DNA of 64,000 bases from positions 1-64,000 of the forward strand of contig CANDEH010000001.1 of the NCBI GenBank assembly GCA_947383645.1, read 5' to 3'. The notes beneath the pieces are model-generated. The model had not been told where the DNA came from. It saw only the letters and a program-made list of their open reading frames with translations, and ran no database searches. This document shows, piece after piece, positions 30,913 through 40,781 of the stretch. The DNA is from an uncultured Clostridia bacterium. Lineage in GTDB: Bacteria > Bacillota > Clostridia > Oscillospirales > Oscillospiraceae. The position numbers were made by a program, and so were the translations under genes. Within the stretch, counting starts at the first letter, position 1. Each line of letters opens with the position of its first letter.

Positions 30913-32157
30913 AATCGAAATCCGCGCGCCCAGCGCGGATAAGTCCCCCACGATGTCCTCATAGCCGCGCTGGATGTGGCGGATGGAGCCGACGCGGCTC
31001 TCGCCCTCGGCAGAGAGGGCCGCCACCACCATGGCCGCGCCGCCCCGGAGGTCCGTGGCCTCCACGGAGGCGCCCCGGAGGCGCTCCACGCCGCAGACCA
31101 CCGCCACCTTGCCCTCTACCCGGATGTCCGCGCCCATGCGGCACAGCTCATCCACGTGGCGGTAGCGGTTCTCAAAGATGTTTTCCACGAATACGGTGGT
31201 ACCCCGGCTCTTCAGCAGCGCCGCCATGAGCACCGCCTGGGCGTCGGTGGGGAAGCCCGGGTAGGGGGCGGTGCGGACGGGGCGGATGCCCCGCAGCTCC
31301 CCGGTGCTCTGGAGGCGGACGGCGGTGCCGGTGCTGTGGATGCGGCATCCCGCCTCGTGGAGGGCGGCGATCACCGTGGAGAGGTGGCGGTAGTCCACGC
31401 CCCGGAGCTCCACCTCGCCTCCGGCGGCCGCCACGGCGGAGAGGTAGGTGGCCGCCACGATCCGGTCGGGCATCACCGTGTACTCCGCGTCGTGGGTGGG
31501 GCTCCGGCCCGAAACGGTGACCACCGAGGTGCCCGCCCCCCGGACCTGATGCCCCATGGCGCACAGGAAGTGCTGGAGGTCGTCGATCTCCGGCTCCCGG
31601 GCGGCGTTGAGGATAGTGGTGACCCCCTCGCAGCCGCAGGCGGTGAGCAGGGCGTTCTCCGTGGCTCCCACGCTGGGGATGGAGAGGGTCAGCTCCCGTC
31701 CCCGCATGTCCCCCGTCCGGCAGTGGAGCCGGCCGCCCCCCTCCTCGATCTCCGCCCCCAGCTGCCGCAGGGCGGCAAGGTGGAGGTCGATGGGCCGGGG
31801 GCCCAGCTCGCAGCCTCCGGGCAATGAAAGCTCCGCCTGGCCGCAGCGGCTGAGGATGGCCCCTAAAAAAATCACCGAGGAGCGCATCTCCCGCATCAGA
31901 TGGTCCGGGATCTGGCAGCAGGTCATAGCGGAGGCGTCCACCACCAGATCCTCCCCCGCCCAGTCCGCGCGGCAGCCCAGCTGCCGCAGAATTCGAATGG
32001 AGGCGTCCACATCCCGCAGACGGGGGCAGTGGTGGAGCACGGACACGCCGCTATGTAGAATGGTGGCGGCCAGGATGGGGAGCACGCTGTTCTTGGCCCC
32101 CTGCACCTGCAAGCTCCCCCGCAGGGGTCTGCCGCCTTCGATCATAAACTCTCCCAT
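30901..32157 (-). CDS. murA: UDP-N-acetylglucosamine 1-carboxyvinyltransferase
   Basis: 418 aa. The first committed step of peptidoglycan synthesis: transfers enolpyruvate from PEP. Visible are the N-terminal GAKNSVLPILAA with the conserved Lys, the catalytic Cys loop SLPGGCELGPRPIDLHL (about 110-126, fosfomycin target) and RGGAAMVVAALSAEG. The last codons (SIETR, stop) form one arm of a family 2 hairpin, so the C-terminus may have been reshaped by the repeat. Confidence 0.95.
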   Translation of the reverse strand: MGEFMIEGGRPLRGSLQVQGAKNSVLPILAATILHSGVSVLHHCPRLRDVDASIRILRQLGCRADWAGEDLVVDASAMTCCQIPDHLMREMRSSVIFLGAILSRCGQAELSLPGGCELGPRPIDLHLAALRQLGAEIEEGGGRLHCRTGDMRGRELTLSIPSVGATENALLTACGCEGVTTILNAAREPEIDDLQHFLCAMGHQVRGAGTSVVTVSGRSPTHDAEYTVMPDRIVAATYLSAVAAAGGEVELRGVDYRHLSTVIAALHEAGCRIHSTGTAVRLQSTGELRGIRPVRTAPYPGFPTDAQAVLMAALLKSRGTTVFVENIFENRYRHVDELCRMGADIRVEGKVAVVCGVERLRGASVEATDLRGGAAMVVAALSAEGESRVGSIRHIQRGYEDIVGDLSALGARISIETR

Positions 32158-32233
32158 AGGTTCCCTCCGCAGTAGAATTTCCGAAAAACTACTCCATCCT
32201 ATGCAGAGGTCCCCAATTTTGCTATGCCCGCTT

Positions 32234-32272
32234 CAATTCCTAATTTCTAATTCCTAACTCCTAATTCCTGAT
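32234..32272 (-). repeat. Heptanucleotide tract that contains the murG stop codon
   Basis: On the minus strand it reads AGGAATTAGGAGTTAGGAAT and onward in AATTAGG/AGTTAGG units. The last murG codon and stop (AAT TAG) are the first unit. Confidence 0.85.
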
Positions 32273-33385
32273 TAACCCCACCACCGTCTGATAGATCCGC
32301 TCATTGGCGTCCCGGACGCCCAGGGCGGCCATGTTCTGCTCCATGGTTTGCCGCCGGGCCTCGTCATGGAGGATGGCCTCGGTCTCCCGGAGCATCCGCT
32401 CCGGCGTGGCCTCCTCCTCCGGAAGCATCAGCGCCCCGCCGTGGTCGGCCAGGACCTGGGCGTTGCGCTCCTGGTGGTGGTTGGTGACGTTGGGGGAGGG
32501 GACGATGATAGCCGCGGCGCCCAGGGCCGTCAGCTCGCTGATGGTGGAGGCCCCGGCCCGGCAGATCACCAGATCCGCCGCCCGCATGAGCACCGCCATG
32601 TCGTAGATGTACTCCCGCACCTCCACCATCAGCTCCCGGCTGAGGTCCACCCCCCGGCGGCCCAGCTCCTCCGTGATGAGGGAGTAGCCGTAGGCCCCGG
32701 CGGCGTGGACGTGGTGGAAGCGGCTGCGCCGGGTCTCCAGGGCGATGAACTCCGCCATCCGCCGGTTCATCTCGCTGGCCCCCAGGCTCCCCCAGAAGGA
32801 GATCACCAGGGGCTTCCCGTCGTCCATACCCAGGCGGGCCTTGGCCTCCTCCCGGGTGAGGGCGAAGAACTCCTCCCGCACCGGGGTGCCGGTGACCTGG
32901 ACCTTGTTCGGGTGGCGGTAGTTCCGGCGGCAGGCTTCAAACCCCACCATGATGACGCTGGCGTGGGGCTCCAGGAGCCTGGTGGTGAGCCCGGGAATGG
33001 CGTTGGACTCGTGGACGGCGGCGGGGATCTTCCCCGCTGCCGCCGCCCGGACCATGGGGTAGCTGGCGTAGCCCCCGGTACCCACCACCACCTCCGGCTG
33101 GAACCGGCGGAGGATTTTTTTCGCCTCCCGGGGGGCCAGAAAGCAGTTTTTCAGGGAGGTGAGGTTGTGCCGCAGCTCCCCGGGCTTCAGGGAGCGGTGG
33201 AAGCTGGAGATCTCCACCGCCTCGAAGGGATAGCCCGCCTGCTCGATGAGCCGCCGCTCGATCCCCCGGTTGGCCCCCACGAACAGCACCTCCGACCCCG
33301 CCTGCCGCTCCCGGATCAGCCCGGCCAGCGCCAGCGCCGGATTCACATGTCCTGCGGTGCCTCCGCAGGTGAAGATGACGCGCAT
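32261..33385 (-). CDS. murG: Lipid II synthesis glycosyltransferase MurG
   Basis: 374 aa from the ATG at 33385 (MRVIFTCGGTAGHVNPALALAG); the upstream in-frame extension lacks conservation. The GGTAGH motif, the second-domain SFWGSLGASEMNR, and the UDP-GlcNAc-binding ICRAGASTISELTALGAAAIIVPSPNVTNHHQERNA are canonical. It adds GlcNAc to lipid I at the membrane. The stop is supplied by a heptamer tract. Confidence 0.95.
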   Translation of the reverse strand: MRVIFTCGGTAGHVNPALALAGLIRERQAGSEVLFVGANRGIERRLIEQAGYPFEAVEISSFHRSLKPGELRHNLTSLKNCFLAPREAKKILRRFQPEVVVGTGGYASYPMVRAAAAGKIPAAVHESNAIPGLTTRLLEPHASVIMVGFEACRRNYRHPNKVQVTGTPVREEFFALTREEAKARLGMDDGKPLVISFWGSLGASEMNRRMAEFIALETRRSRFHHVHAAGAYGYSLITEELGRRGVDLSRELMVEVREYIYDMAVLMRAADLVICRAGASTISELTALGAAAIIVPSPNVTNHHQERNAQVLADHGGALMLPEEEATPERMLRETEAILHDEARRQTMEQNMAALGVRDANERIYQTVVGLIRN

Positions 33386-33571
33386 GGGGACCACCTCCCT
33401 ACCACTGCCAATGGGTTGTTCATACGTTTCCTTGAAGGACTGCAACGACACTTGGTTTTGCAAAGCAAAATCTGAGTGGAGTGCGTCCCCGAGGGGGAAA
33501 AAGTATCGAAAGGAACTTTAATGCGGGATATTATATATCTTCTGTCAAGAGAACAGTATTATTTTATATTA

Positions 33572-34765
33572 CTACCCGGCTTTTGGCGCTGGTATCTGTC
33601 GCGACACGCTGAGTACGATGCCCACCTCAAAGAGCTGGATCAGCAGGGCGGTGCCGCCGTAGCTGAAGAAGGGGAGGGAGATGCCGGTGGCCGGGATCAG
33701 CCCTGAGACCACGGCGATGTTCAGGAAGGTCTGGAGGGCGATCTGCGTGGTGACGCCCACGGCCAGCAGCGCGCCGAACCGGTCCCGGGCCTTGATGGCG
33801 ATCCAGTACCCCCGGATCACCAGCAGGGCGAAGAGGATCATGATGATTCCCGCGCCGATGTAGCCCAGCTCCTCGCAGACCACGGCGAAGATGAAGTCGT
33901 TGTGCTCCTCCGGGAGGAACAGGAATTTCTGCCGGCTACGCCCCAGGCCCACGCCCAAAAGGCCGCCGGATCCGATGGAGATCAGGCTCTGGGCCATCTG
34001 ATAGCTCTTGTCGCCGATGTCCCACCAGGGGTCCCGCCAGGTCTGGATCCGGTCGGAGTTGTAGGCGATCTTCTCCATGATGTCGGTAAAAAGCATCGCA
34101 TAGAGGCCCCCCCCCGCGACGCCCACACCGGAGGCGATCCAGAGCCAGTGGATCCCCCCCACCACCATCATGACCGCTCCGATGCCCCAGATCAGGATGC
34201 ACCCGGACAGGTGGGGCTCCGGCAGCAGCAGCGCCGCGTAGAGCACCAGGATGATAAAGTAAGGTGCAAAGCCCTGCCAGAGGGTGCGCATCTTGTCCTT
34301 GCGCAGGGAGATGGTGTTGGCGAAGTAGATGATGACGCCCAGCTTTGCCAGCTCCGAGGGCTGGTACTGGGGGCCGGCCACCAGGAACATTTTCAGCCAC
34401 CGGGTGGCGTGGTTTCGGGTGACGCCCAGAGGCGTCAGCACCAGGGCCAGCAGCACCATGGACCCGATCAGGGCCACGGTGGAGAAGCCCCGCAGGCGCT
34501 GGTAGTTGAACTTGCTCATGGCGGCCATGGCGGCGATCCCCGCGGCGGCGAAGATGGCCTGACTGCGGGCAAAGTAGAAGGGGTCGCTGTGCTCCTTCAG
34601 CGCCGATGGAAAGCTGGCGGAGAAGAGCATGATGAGCCCGATGACCGTCAGCATCAGCACCAGCACCAGAAAGGGCAGGTCGATGGGCCCCTTGGCGATC
34701 TCCTTCAGCTCCCGGGCCTTGTGCCGTTTCCACCGCTGCCTCTGCCGCCGCTCCTCTCTTGTCAC
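33572..34765 (-). CDS. ftsW: SEDS glycosyltransferase FtsW/SpoVE
   Basis: 397 aa with about ten membrane helices after a basic, Arg-rich N-terminus. Conserved SEDS features are RSQAIFAAAGIAAMAAMSKFNY, the KMFLVAGPQYQPSELAKLGVIIYFA segment, GIGSGGLLGVGLGRSRQKFLFLPEEHNDFIFAVVCEELG, and FFSYGGTALL at the end. It polymerises lipid II with the cognate transpeptidase. The 186-bp gap to murG contains only a short hairpin-like remnant near 33490-33530 related to the stop-associated repeat. Confidence 0.93.
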   Translation of the reverse strand: MTREERRQRQRWKRHKARELKEIAKGPIDLPFLVLVLMLTVIGLIMLFSASFPSALKEHSDPFYFARSQAIFAAAGIAAMAAMSKFNYQRLRGFSTVALIGSMVLLALVLTPLGVTRNHATRWLKMFLVAGPQYQPSELAKLGVIIYFANTISLRKDKMRTLWQGFAPYFIILVLYAALLLPEPHLSGCILIWGIGAVMMVVGGIHWLWIASGVGVAGGGLYAMLFTDIMEKIAYNSDRIQTWRDPWWDIGDKSYQMAQSLISIGSGGLLGVGLGRSRQKFLFLPEEHNDFIFAVVCEELGYIGAGIIMILFALLVIRGYWIAIKARDRFGALLAVGVTTQIALQTFLNIAVVSGLIPATGISLPFFSYGGTALLIQLFEVGIVLSVSRQIPAPKAG

Positions 34766-34799
34766 GGACCTTCCCCCCTTCCTTCCAGTCTTCCCCGTT

Positions 34800-34995
34800 C
34801 AGCCCCCGCAGGGGCGCCCTCCGCGCAGGAGTTTGCGCCGACCGCGCAAAAAATCTAAAATCGTTTTTTCGGAAATCGGCCAAGGCCGCTTTCCGAAAAA
34901 AGCGTAACCCCGTCCTTTCGTTTGAAATCCTTGGTTTTCGAACGAAATATCCTCGCTTGAAGACCCAGCGAAGCGGTCTTCAGGCGAACGCGTAG
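34800..34995 (-). repeat. Family 2 hairpin-mosaic repeat overlapping the mraY 3' end
   Basis: On the minus strand, hairpin 1 pairs GCCTGAAGACC with GGTCTTCAAGC. The mraY TGA stop lies inside the first arm. Hairpin 2 has TTTTTTCGGAAA and TTTCCGAAAAAA arms, followed by CGATTTTAGATT, and hairpin 3 is TTTGCGC/GCGCAAA. The order is the same as at 30421, 30912 and 49787. Confidence 0.85.
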
Positions 34996-35972
34996 CGTCC
35001 CACTACGCCGAAGTATGCCAGCGTACAGAAAATCAGAGAAATGCAGGTGAAAAGCAGCACGATTTTGATCTCGCTCCAGCCGCACAGCTCAAAGTGGTGG
35101 TGCAGCGGAGCCATTTTGAAGATCCGCTTCCCGTGGGTCAGCTTGAAGTAGGTTATCTGAATGATATCGGACATGGTCTCAATGATGTAGATAATCCCCA
35201 CAAAAGCCAGCACCAGGGGCATGTCGAAGGCGAAGGCCAGCCCCGCCACCGCCCCGCCCAAAAACAGCGAGCCGGTGTCCCCCATGAACACCTTGGCCGG
35301 GTGGGCGTTGTAGATCAGAAAGCCCAGCAGCCCCCCTAAGAGCGCCCCGGCGAAGATACCCAGTTGCGTGAGCCGCCACCAGGTGGCCACAGAGACGAAA
35401 AACAGCGCCACCGGTACGGTCACCGTGGTGGCCAGGCCGTCCAGGCCGTCGGTGATGTTCACCGCGTTCACCGTGCCCACAATAATGAAGGCCGCCAGCA
35501 CCAGATACACCGGCCAGCTCAGGTGCCAGTAGACGTGAAAAAAGGGCACGTAGAGCTCCGGCGTCAGCATCCCCTCCAGGCGCATCAGCGCCAGGAAGGC
35601 CATGGCCGCCGCCACCTGCAAAAGGAACTTCTGGAGGGCCGTCAGCCCCAAATTCTGGTGCTTGTGGACCTTCTGGTAGTCGTCAAAGAAGCCGATGGCC
35701 CCAAAGACCAGGGCGAAGGCGAAGACGTACAGGTGGGTGTACACCCCCCGGGCCATCTCCCCCCAGCCGGCGATCAGCACCGCCGCGGCGATGCCCAGAA
35801 TAAACATCAGCCCCCCCATGGTGGGGGTGCCGGACTTGCCGGCGTGCCACTTGGGGCCGTCCTCCCGGATGCTCTGCCCCGCCTTCATCCGGCGCAGGGC
35901 GGGCAGGATGACCTTGCCCCCCGCCACCGCGGTGACGGCGAAGCTGATAAGACAGGCTGCGATCATAGACAT
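34980..35972 (-). CDS. mraY: Phospho-N-acetylmuramoyl-pentapeptide transferase
   Basis: 330 aa, ten membrane helices. The catalytic GAIGFFDDYQKVHKHQNLGLT (about 97-117) carries the DD motif. NAVNITDGLDGLATT supplies the second Asp, and the HHHFELCGWSE loop is also typical. It forms lipid I. The final residues RYAFA end inside a family 2 repeat arm, so the C-terminus may be element-derived. Confidence 0.96.
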   Translation of the reverse strand: MSMIAACLISFAVTAVAGGKVILPALRRMKAGQSIREDGPKWHAGKSGTPTMGGLMFILGIAAAVLIAGWGEMARGVYTHLYVFAFALVFGAIGFFDDYQKVHKHQNLGLTALQKFLLQVAAAMAFLALMRLEGMLTPELYVPFFHVYWHLSWPVYLVLAAFIIVGTVNAVNITDGLDGLATTVTVPVALFFVSVATWWRLTQLGIFAGALLGGLLGFLIYNAHPAKVFMGDTGSLFLGGAVAGLAFAFDMPLVLAFVGIIYIIETMSDIIQITYFKLTHGKRIFKMAPLHHHFELCGWSEIKIVLLFTCISLIFCTLAYFGVVGRYAFA

Positions 35973-35985
35973 AGCGTTTTCTCCC

Positions 35986-37446
35986 TTACGGCTCTTTTGT
36001 TTGCTTCCGCTCCTCCAGGTATGCTGCCACCACCTCCCGCTCGTCCAGGTGGTGCTTCACGTGGTCGATCTCCTGGTAGTCCTCATGGCCCTTGCCGCAG
36101 AGGACGATCACGTCCCCCTGCTGTGCGTGGTCGATGGCGTAGCGGATGGCCTCTACCCGGCTGGGGACGGTGACGTGGGGGGCGCTGCCCTCCGCCACCC
36201 CCGGGAGGATGTCGGCGATGATGGCCTCGGGGTCCTCGGTGCGGGGGTTGTCGGAGGTGACGATGACAAAGTCCGCGTTCTCCGCGGCGATTTTCCCCAT
36301 CTTGGGCCGCTTGGTCCGGTCCCGGTCTCCGCCGCAGCCGAAGAGGGCCACGGTGCGCCCTCGGGCGAAGCCCTTCACCGCTCGAAGTACGTTCTCCAGG
36401 GCGTCGGGGGTGTGGGCGTAGTCGATGAGAATGGTGTAGTCCCCGTCGGTGGGCACCACCTCCAGCCGGCCCTTCACGTGGGCGCTGTGGCGGAGGACGG
36501 CGGCGCTCTTCTCCAGGGGAACGCCTAAAGCCTCCGCCGCGGCCAGAACGCCAAGGGTATTATATACCATAAAACCACCGGGGATGGCAACCTCTATTTT
36601 TGTCCGCTGTCCCTTCTCCACCGCGTCGAAGGCGATTCCCTCCGCCCCCAGGTGGATATTCTCCGCCCGGAGGTCTGCCGGCGCCCGGGTGGAGATCGAC
36701 ACCTTCCGGCAGGCGGCCCCCTCCATCACCCGGGAGGCCCAGGGGTCGTCGATATTGCACACGCCGGTGTCCGAAACCTGGAACAGAAGGGCCTTGGCGT
36801 CGCAGTAGCTCTCCATGGTGCCGTGGAAATCCAGGTGGTCCTGGGTCAGGTTGGTGAAGATGCCCACAGCAAAGTGGACCCCGGCCACCCGCCCCAGAGA
36901 CAGCGCGTGGGAGGAGACCTCCATCACCACGTGGGTGCACCCGGCGTCGGCCATCTGACGAAAGAGCTTCTGGAGCTCGTAGGACTCCGGCGTGGTCCGC
37001 TCGGTGTGGAGGACCTCCGCGCCGATCATGTTCTGGTTGGTGCCGATGAGCCCCACCCTGGCCCCGGCGGCCTTCTCCAGGATGTCCTTGAGGAGATAGG
37101 TGGTGGTGGTCTTGCCGTTGGTGCCGGTGACGCCCACCATGGTCATCTCCGCCGCCGGGTAGCCGAAGAAGGCGGCGCTGACCTGGGCCAGGGCCAGACG
37201 GCTGTCGGCCACCTGGATGTAGGGGATGTCGGTCTCCGGCGCCTGCTCACAGAGGACGCAGGCCGCCCCCCGCTCCGCCGCCATGGGGATGAACCTGTGG
37301 CCGTCGGCGGCAAAGCCGGTGATGGCCGCGAACAACTCCCCCTTCCGGGTCTGGCGGGAGTCGTAGCTGACGCCGGTGATCTCCATGGTGAGATCCGCGG
37401 CGGCGCGGAGCACCTCCACCTTTTCAAGCAGCTGGGACAGTTTCAT
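35986..37446 (-). CDS. murE: UDP-MurNAc-tripeptide synthetase, meso-diaminopimelate type
   Basis: 486 aa. The ATP loop GTNGKTTTTYLLK (108-120), the carbamylated Lys region, and the C-terminal VTSDNPRTEDP decide substrate choice: DNPR is the signature for meso-DAP rather than Lys. It adds the third residue of the stem peptide. Normally murF follows; here mraY comes next. Confidence 0.95.
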   Translation of the reverse strand: MKLSQLLEKVEVLRAAADLTMEITGVSYDSRQTRKGELFAAITGFAADGHRFIPMAAERGAACVLCEQAPETDIPYIQVADSRLALAQVSAAFFGYPAAEMTMVGVTGTNGKTTTTYLLKDILEKAAGARVGLIGTNQNMIGAEVLHTERTTPESYELQKLFRQMADAGCTHVVMEVSSHALSLGRVAGVHFAVGIFTNLTQDHLDFHGTMESYCDAKALLFQVSDTGVCNIDDPWASRVMEGAACRKVSISTRAPADLRAENIHLGAEGIAFDAVEKGQRTKIEVAIPGGFMVYNTLGVLAAAEALGVPLEKSAAVLRHSAHVKGRLEVVPTDGDYTILIDYAHTPDALENVLRAVKGFARGRTVALFGCGGDRDRTKRPKMGKIAAENADFVIVTSDNPRTEDPEAIIADILPGVAEGSAPHVTVPSRVEAIRYAIDHAQQGDVIVLCGKGHEDYQEIDHVKHHLDEREVVAAYLEERKQTKEP

Positions 37447-37495
37447 GCTCTAACCCTCTTTCCTTCGTAAAAAATCGGGACAATCCCACAGGGCG

Positions 37496-39925
37496 CTAAT
37501 CTTTCACCGAGGTGTCGCCGAAGCGGACCTCCACCACGGTGCCGGCCACCACCTGGGCCCCCTCCGGGCGGTCCTGGCTGATGGCCTGGACGGTGCTGCT
37601 GCTGCGGTTGCTGGCCCCGGAGACCTTCATGATGAGTCCCGCCTCGGTGAGCTTTTTGTTGGCCTCGGAGGCGGAGAGGCCCACCACGCCCGGCACGGTG
37701 CGCAGGTCCGTGGACTTCTGCTCCCCCATGTAGAGGATGATCTCCGCGTTGGAGGGCACGATGGCCCCGCCCACCGGGGTCTGGTCGGTGACGGTCTCCC
37801 CGGTCCCCACGGTGCGGTAATTTAAAAAGCCGTACTCCTTCAGCCGCGCCGCCGCGGCCTCCTTGGTAAGGCCCACCACGTTGGGCACGGTGGCGTCGGT
37901 GCCCACCAGTTCGTCGGTGGTGTACTGGGCCTCCACGCCCAGGTAGGGCAGGATCTCCGACATAATGGCGCTGGCGGTGGGGGCCACCATCTGCCCGCCG
38001 GAGACGTAGGTCCCGGTGTCGCGGGCGGGGGTGTCCAGGGTCAGCAGCATGATGATCTGGGGATCGTCCGCCGGGGCGAAGCAGAGGAAGGACACCACCA
38101 CGTCGCCCCTGGGGTTCTCGGGGGTGACGGTGCCGGTCTTGTCGGCGGTGCCGGTTTTGCCGCCGATGCGGTAGCCGGCCACCTGGCCGTTGCGCCCGGT
38201 GCCGTTGGCCACCACGTTCTCCAGAATCTCCCGGACAGTGGCGGAGGTCTCCTCGCTGATGACCTGCCGCACGGGGGTGGCGTCGTGCTGGGACAGGATG
38301 TTGCCGTTGGGGTCCTTCACCTGCTCCACCACGTAGGGGGTGTGGAGGTAGCCGCCGTTGATGCAGGCCGCCTGGGCGGTAATCAGCTGCAAAGGCGTCA
38401 CGGTGAAGGTCTGGCCGAAGGAGTAGCAGGCCACATAGACCTCCGCGCTGTTGAAGGTCTTGCGGTCGGTGAAGAGGCCCGAGGCCTCCCCGGGGAGGTC
38501 CACGCCGGTGGGCTCAAAGAGGCCGAAGTCCTCCAGGTAGCTGTAGTAGGTGTCGGAGCCGATCTTGTAGCCCATGCTGATGAAGGCCGGGTTGCAGGAG
38601 TTGGCGGTGGCGGTGGCCAGATCCTGGGTGCCGTGTCCGGCGTGGTTGGAGCAGTTGATGGGCTTGGTGACCCCCTTCACCCGGACGCTGCCGGAGCAGT
38701 GGAAGGTGGAGTTCTTGTTCACCACGCCCTCCTCCAGGGCCATGGACAGCGTGAGAATCTTGTAGGTGGAGCCGGGCTCATAGGTATCGTTGAGGCACTT
38801 GTTGCGCCACTGGCGGTTGCGCAGGGATGCCAGCTTCTCCGACCGGGCCTCCTCGTCCAGGGTGGTCTTGGCCTCCTCCCACTGCTGCTGGAGGGCGGCG
38901 TCGTAGAGGTCGCTGTAGTTGTTGAGATCGTAGTTGGGGAGGGACGCGATGGCCAGCAGCGCGCCGGTGTTCACGTCCATGACGATGCCCGTGGCCCCGT
39001 TCTTCGCCCTGTATTTAGCCAGCATCTCCTCCAGGCCCTTCTCCAGGTAGTACTGGATGTTGCTGTCGATGGTCAGCACCACGTCGTTGCCGTTCTGGGC
39101 GTCGTAGTACTGCTCGTACTGGTAGAGCAGCGTCTTCCCCGTCACGTCCTTGGCGGTGACGGTGAGGCCCGCGGCCCCCTGGAGCTCCTCCTCGTACAGC
39201 GCCTCGGTGCCGTAGGCCCCCTGGTTCTCGCCGTTGACAAAGCCGATCACGTGGGAGGCCAGGGTGGAGTAGGGGTAGAACCGCTTGGAGTCGGCGGAGA
39301 GGTAGATGCCCCGGAGGGTGATCCGGTTTCGCTGCCAGTCCTCCGCCGCCAGAGGCCGGCCCTGGGCGTCCTTGGGGACGATGATGTTCCCCTTCTCGTC
39401 AATCTCCCCGTTGATGAAGCGGCGGACCTCGTCGGCAGTCTCCTGGTCCGCCTTCTTCACCAGCCACTCATACTGGGAGTTGGTTTTCTTCATCCGCTCC
39501 AAGATCCAGTCCTTCTCCAGATCCAGAATCCGGGCCAGGCCCTCGGCCACGTAGTCCTCGTAGCGGCCCTTCAGGTAGGTGGCCTTGTCGCCCTCCTTCT
39601 CGTTCTCCTGTTTGGGCCGCTGGGCGATGTCCCGGGGGGAGATGAAGATGGTCTCCGCCGTGGCGGACACGGCCAGGGTCTCCCCCGTGCGGTCGTAGAT
39701 GGTGCCCCGGGAGGCGGAGATGGTGGTGCTGAGGGTCTGCTGCTTCACCGCCCGCTCCTGGAGGGACTCGTGGTCGGTGATCTGGAGCCGGTAGAGCTGG
39801 ACGAAGAGCAGCGCGAAGGTCACCACGCCGAAAAAGACGGCGAATACCAGCGTCCGCCGCTGAATGGTCTGACTGGCCTGCCGGGCGTTGGCGGCCTTTC
39901 GCTTGAGTTTTTGCAGTTTAGGCAC
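37496..39925 (-). CDS. Division/sporulation transpeptidase (class B PBP) with two PASTA domains
   Basis: 809 aa from the GTG at 39925 (AAGGAGG upstream); the longer frame is spurious. One N-terminal membrane helix (about 24-44) is followed by a dimerization domain and a transpeptidase with S386-T-Y-K389, S443-C-N445 and K590-T-G592. Two C-terminal PASTA repeats start near residues 676 and 745. This is the SpoVD/FtsI type found in Clostridia dcw clusters. Whether it serves vegetative division, the spore cortex or both cannot be told. Confidence 0.92.
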   Translation of the reverse strand: MPKLQKLKRKAANARQASQTIQRRTLVFAVFFGVVTFALLFVQLYRLQITDHESLQERAVKQQTLSTTISASRGTIYDRTGETLAVSATAETIFISPRDIAQRPKQENEKEGDKATYLKGRYEDYVAEGLARILDLEKDWILERMKKTNSQYEWLVKKADQETADEVRRFINGEIDEKGNIIVPKDAQGRPLAAEDWQRNRITLRGIYLSADSKRFYPYSTLASHVIGFVNGENQGAYGTEALYEEELQGAAGLTVTAKDVTGKTLLYQYEQYYDAQNGNDVVLTIDSNIQYYLEKGLEEMLAKYRAKNGATGIVMDVNTGALLAIASLPNYDLNNYSDLYDAALQQQWEEAKTTLDEEARSEKLASLRNRQWRNKCLNDTYEPGSTYKILTLSMALEEGVVNKNSTFHCSGSVRVKGVTKPINCSNHAGHGTQDLATATANSCNPAFISMGYKIGSDTYYSYLEDFGLFEPTGVDLPGEASGLFTDRKTFNSAEVYVACYSFGQTFTVTPLQLITAQAACINGGYLHTPYVVEQVKDPNGNILSQHDATPVRQVISEETSATVREILENVVANGTGRNGQVAGYRIGGKTGTADKTGTVTPENPRGDVVVSFLCFAPADDPQIIMLLTLDTPARDTGTYVSGGQMVAPTASAIMSEILPYLGVEAQYTTDELVGTDATVPNVVGLTKEAAAARLKEYGFLNYRTVGTGETVTDQTPVGGAIVPSNAEIILYMGEQKSTDLRTVPGVVGLSASEANKKLTEAGLIMKVSGASNRSSSTVQAISQDRPEGAQVVAGTVVEVRFGDTSVKD

Positions 39926-40110
39926 GTAAGAATCCTCCTTAGGGGGTACAGAAGCGCGATGGGTCTCGCTGTGATTCTGCCAAACTTCGACAGATCTGCC
40001 GCTCCTGCCGGCGGCGCCAGCTGTTTGGACGCATTTTGACAAGCTGAGGAGTAAGAGGCCGCTTTTCCTCTTACTCCCCACGCCGCTACACAGATCACTA
40101 TAAGCAGTTC

Positions 40111-40683
40111 TCAGCGGAAATATTCCACCGCTTTGCCAATCCACTCCTTCACTGTGTCCAGCGCCCCGGCGGCGCCGTGCTTTTCTTGCTGGTAGACAAC
40201 GGCGTTGTCCGGAGTGGAGAGGTCGATATTGTAGATTTGAGACTCGCCGGGCAGGCTCATCCCCGCCGCCAGCGCCGCCTCCTTCACCGTAGCCAGATCA
40301 AAAGCCTGTTCGTGCTTGGTGGTCAGCACCACCTGCTCCGTCTGGAGGGCGGCTACCTGGGCCCGCTTGTCCACCACGCTGTTGGAGATCACCGACAGCT
40401 CCACATAGCACAGAACCGTCAGCACCATCAGCGCCGCCGCGACGGCGAAGGCCGCCACCATGGCCGGGGCCAGCTTGTCCGCCTTGCGGATTTGCGCCTT
40501 GGTCTTCTCGTGGGCCCGGGCGATTACATCCGCCGCGTGCTCCTCCATAGGCGCGGTGTACAGGTCCGGCGTCATGCGGCCGGTGCGGTCCAGCTGACGC
40601 TCCAGCGTGTTGAAATCGTAGGCCAGAGAGCCGTTCACCACGCCCGGCGTGCGGTATTGCTTTTTCGCCTTTGTCGCTGCCAT
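40111..40683 (-). CDS. FtsL-like cell division protein
   Basis: 190 aa, longer than typical FtsL. An N-terminal cytoplasmic region of about 85 residues precedes a single membrane helix (about 92-115). A coiled-coil stretch follows (VVDKRAQVAALQTEQVVLTTKHEQAF) and a DLATVKEAALAAGM motif. Position between rsmH and the transpeptidase is the ftsL slot. Sequence conservation in this family is low, so the call relies on synteny and topology. Confidence 0.8.
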   Translation of the reverse strand: MAATKAKKQYRTPGVVNGSLAYDFNTLERQLDRTGRMTPDLYTAPMEEHAADVIARAHEKTKAQIRKADKLAPAMVAAFAVAAALMVLTVLCYVELSVISNSVVDKRAQVAALQTEQVVLTTKHEQAFDLATVKEAALAAGMSLPGESQIYNIDLSTPDNAVVYQQEKHGAAGALDTVKEWIGKAVEYFR

Positions 40684-40781
40684 GCTCTCTGTCCTTTCAC
40701 AGTAACTTCTCTTTTGCGTTTAAAGCCCATTCCTTTTGGGACCTGTCCCAAAAGGAGGCGCTGTGCGCACTGCGCCGACGT

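Noticed and set aside
30402..30962. Long N-terminal extension of the ftsQ frame through the intergenic repeats
   Set aside because: The extension is translated family 2 hairpin sequence; a strong ribosome-binding site and a typical FtsQ start lie at 30401.
39926..40144. N-terminal extension of the transpeptidase frame
   Set aside because: AAGGAGG is placed correctly for the GTG at 39925, and the upstream residues have no membrane or family features.
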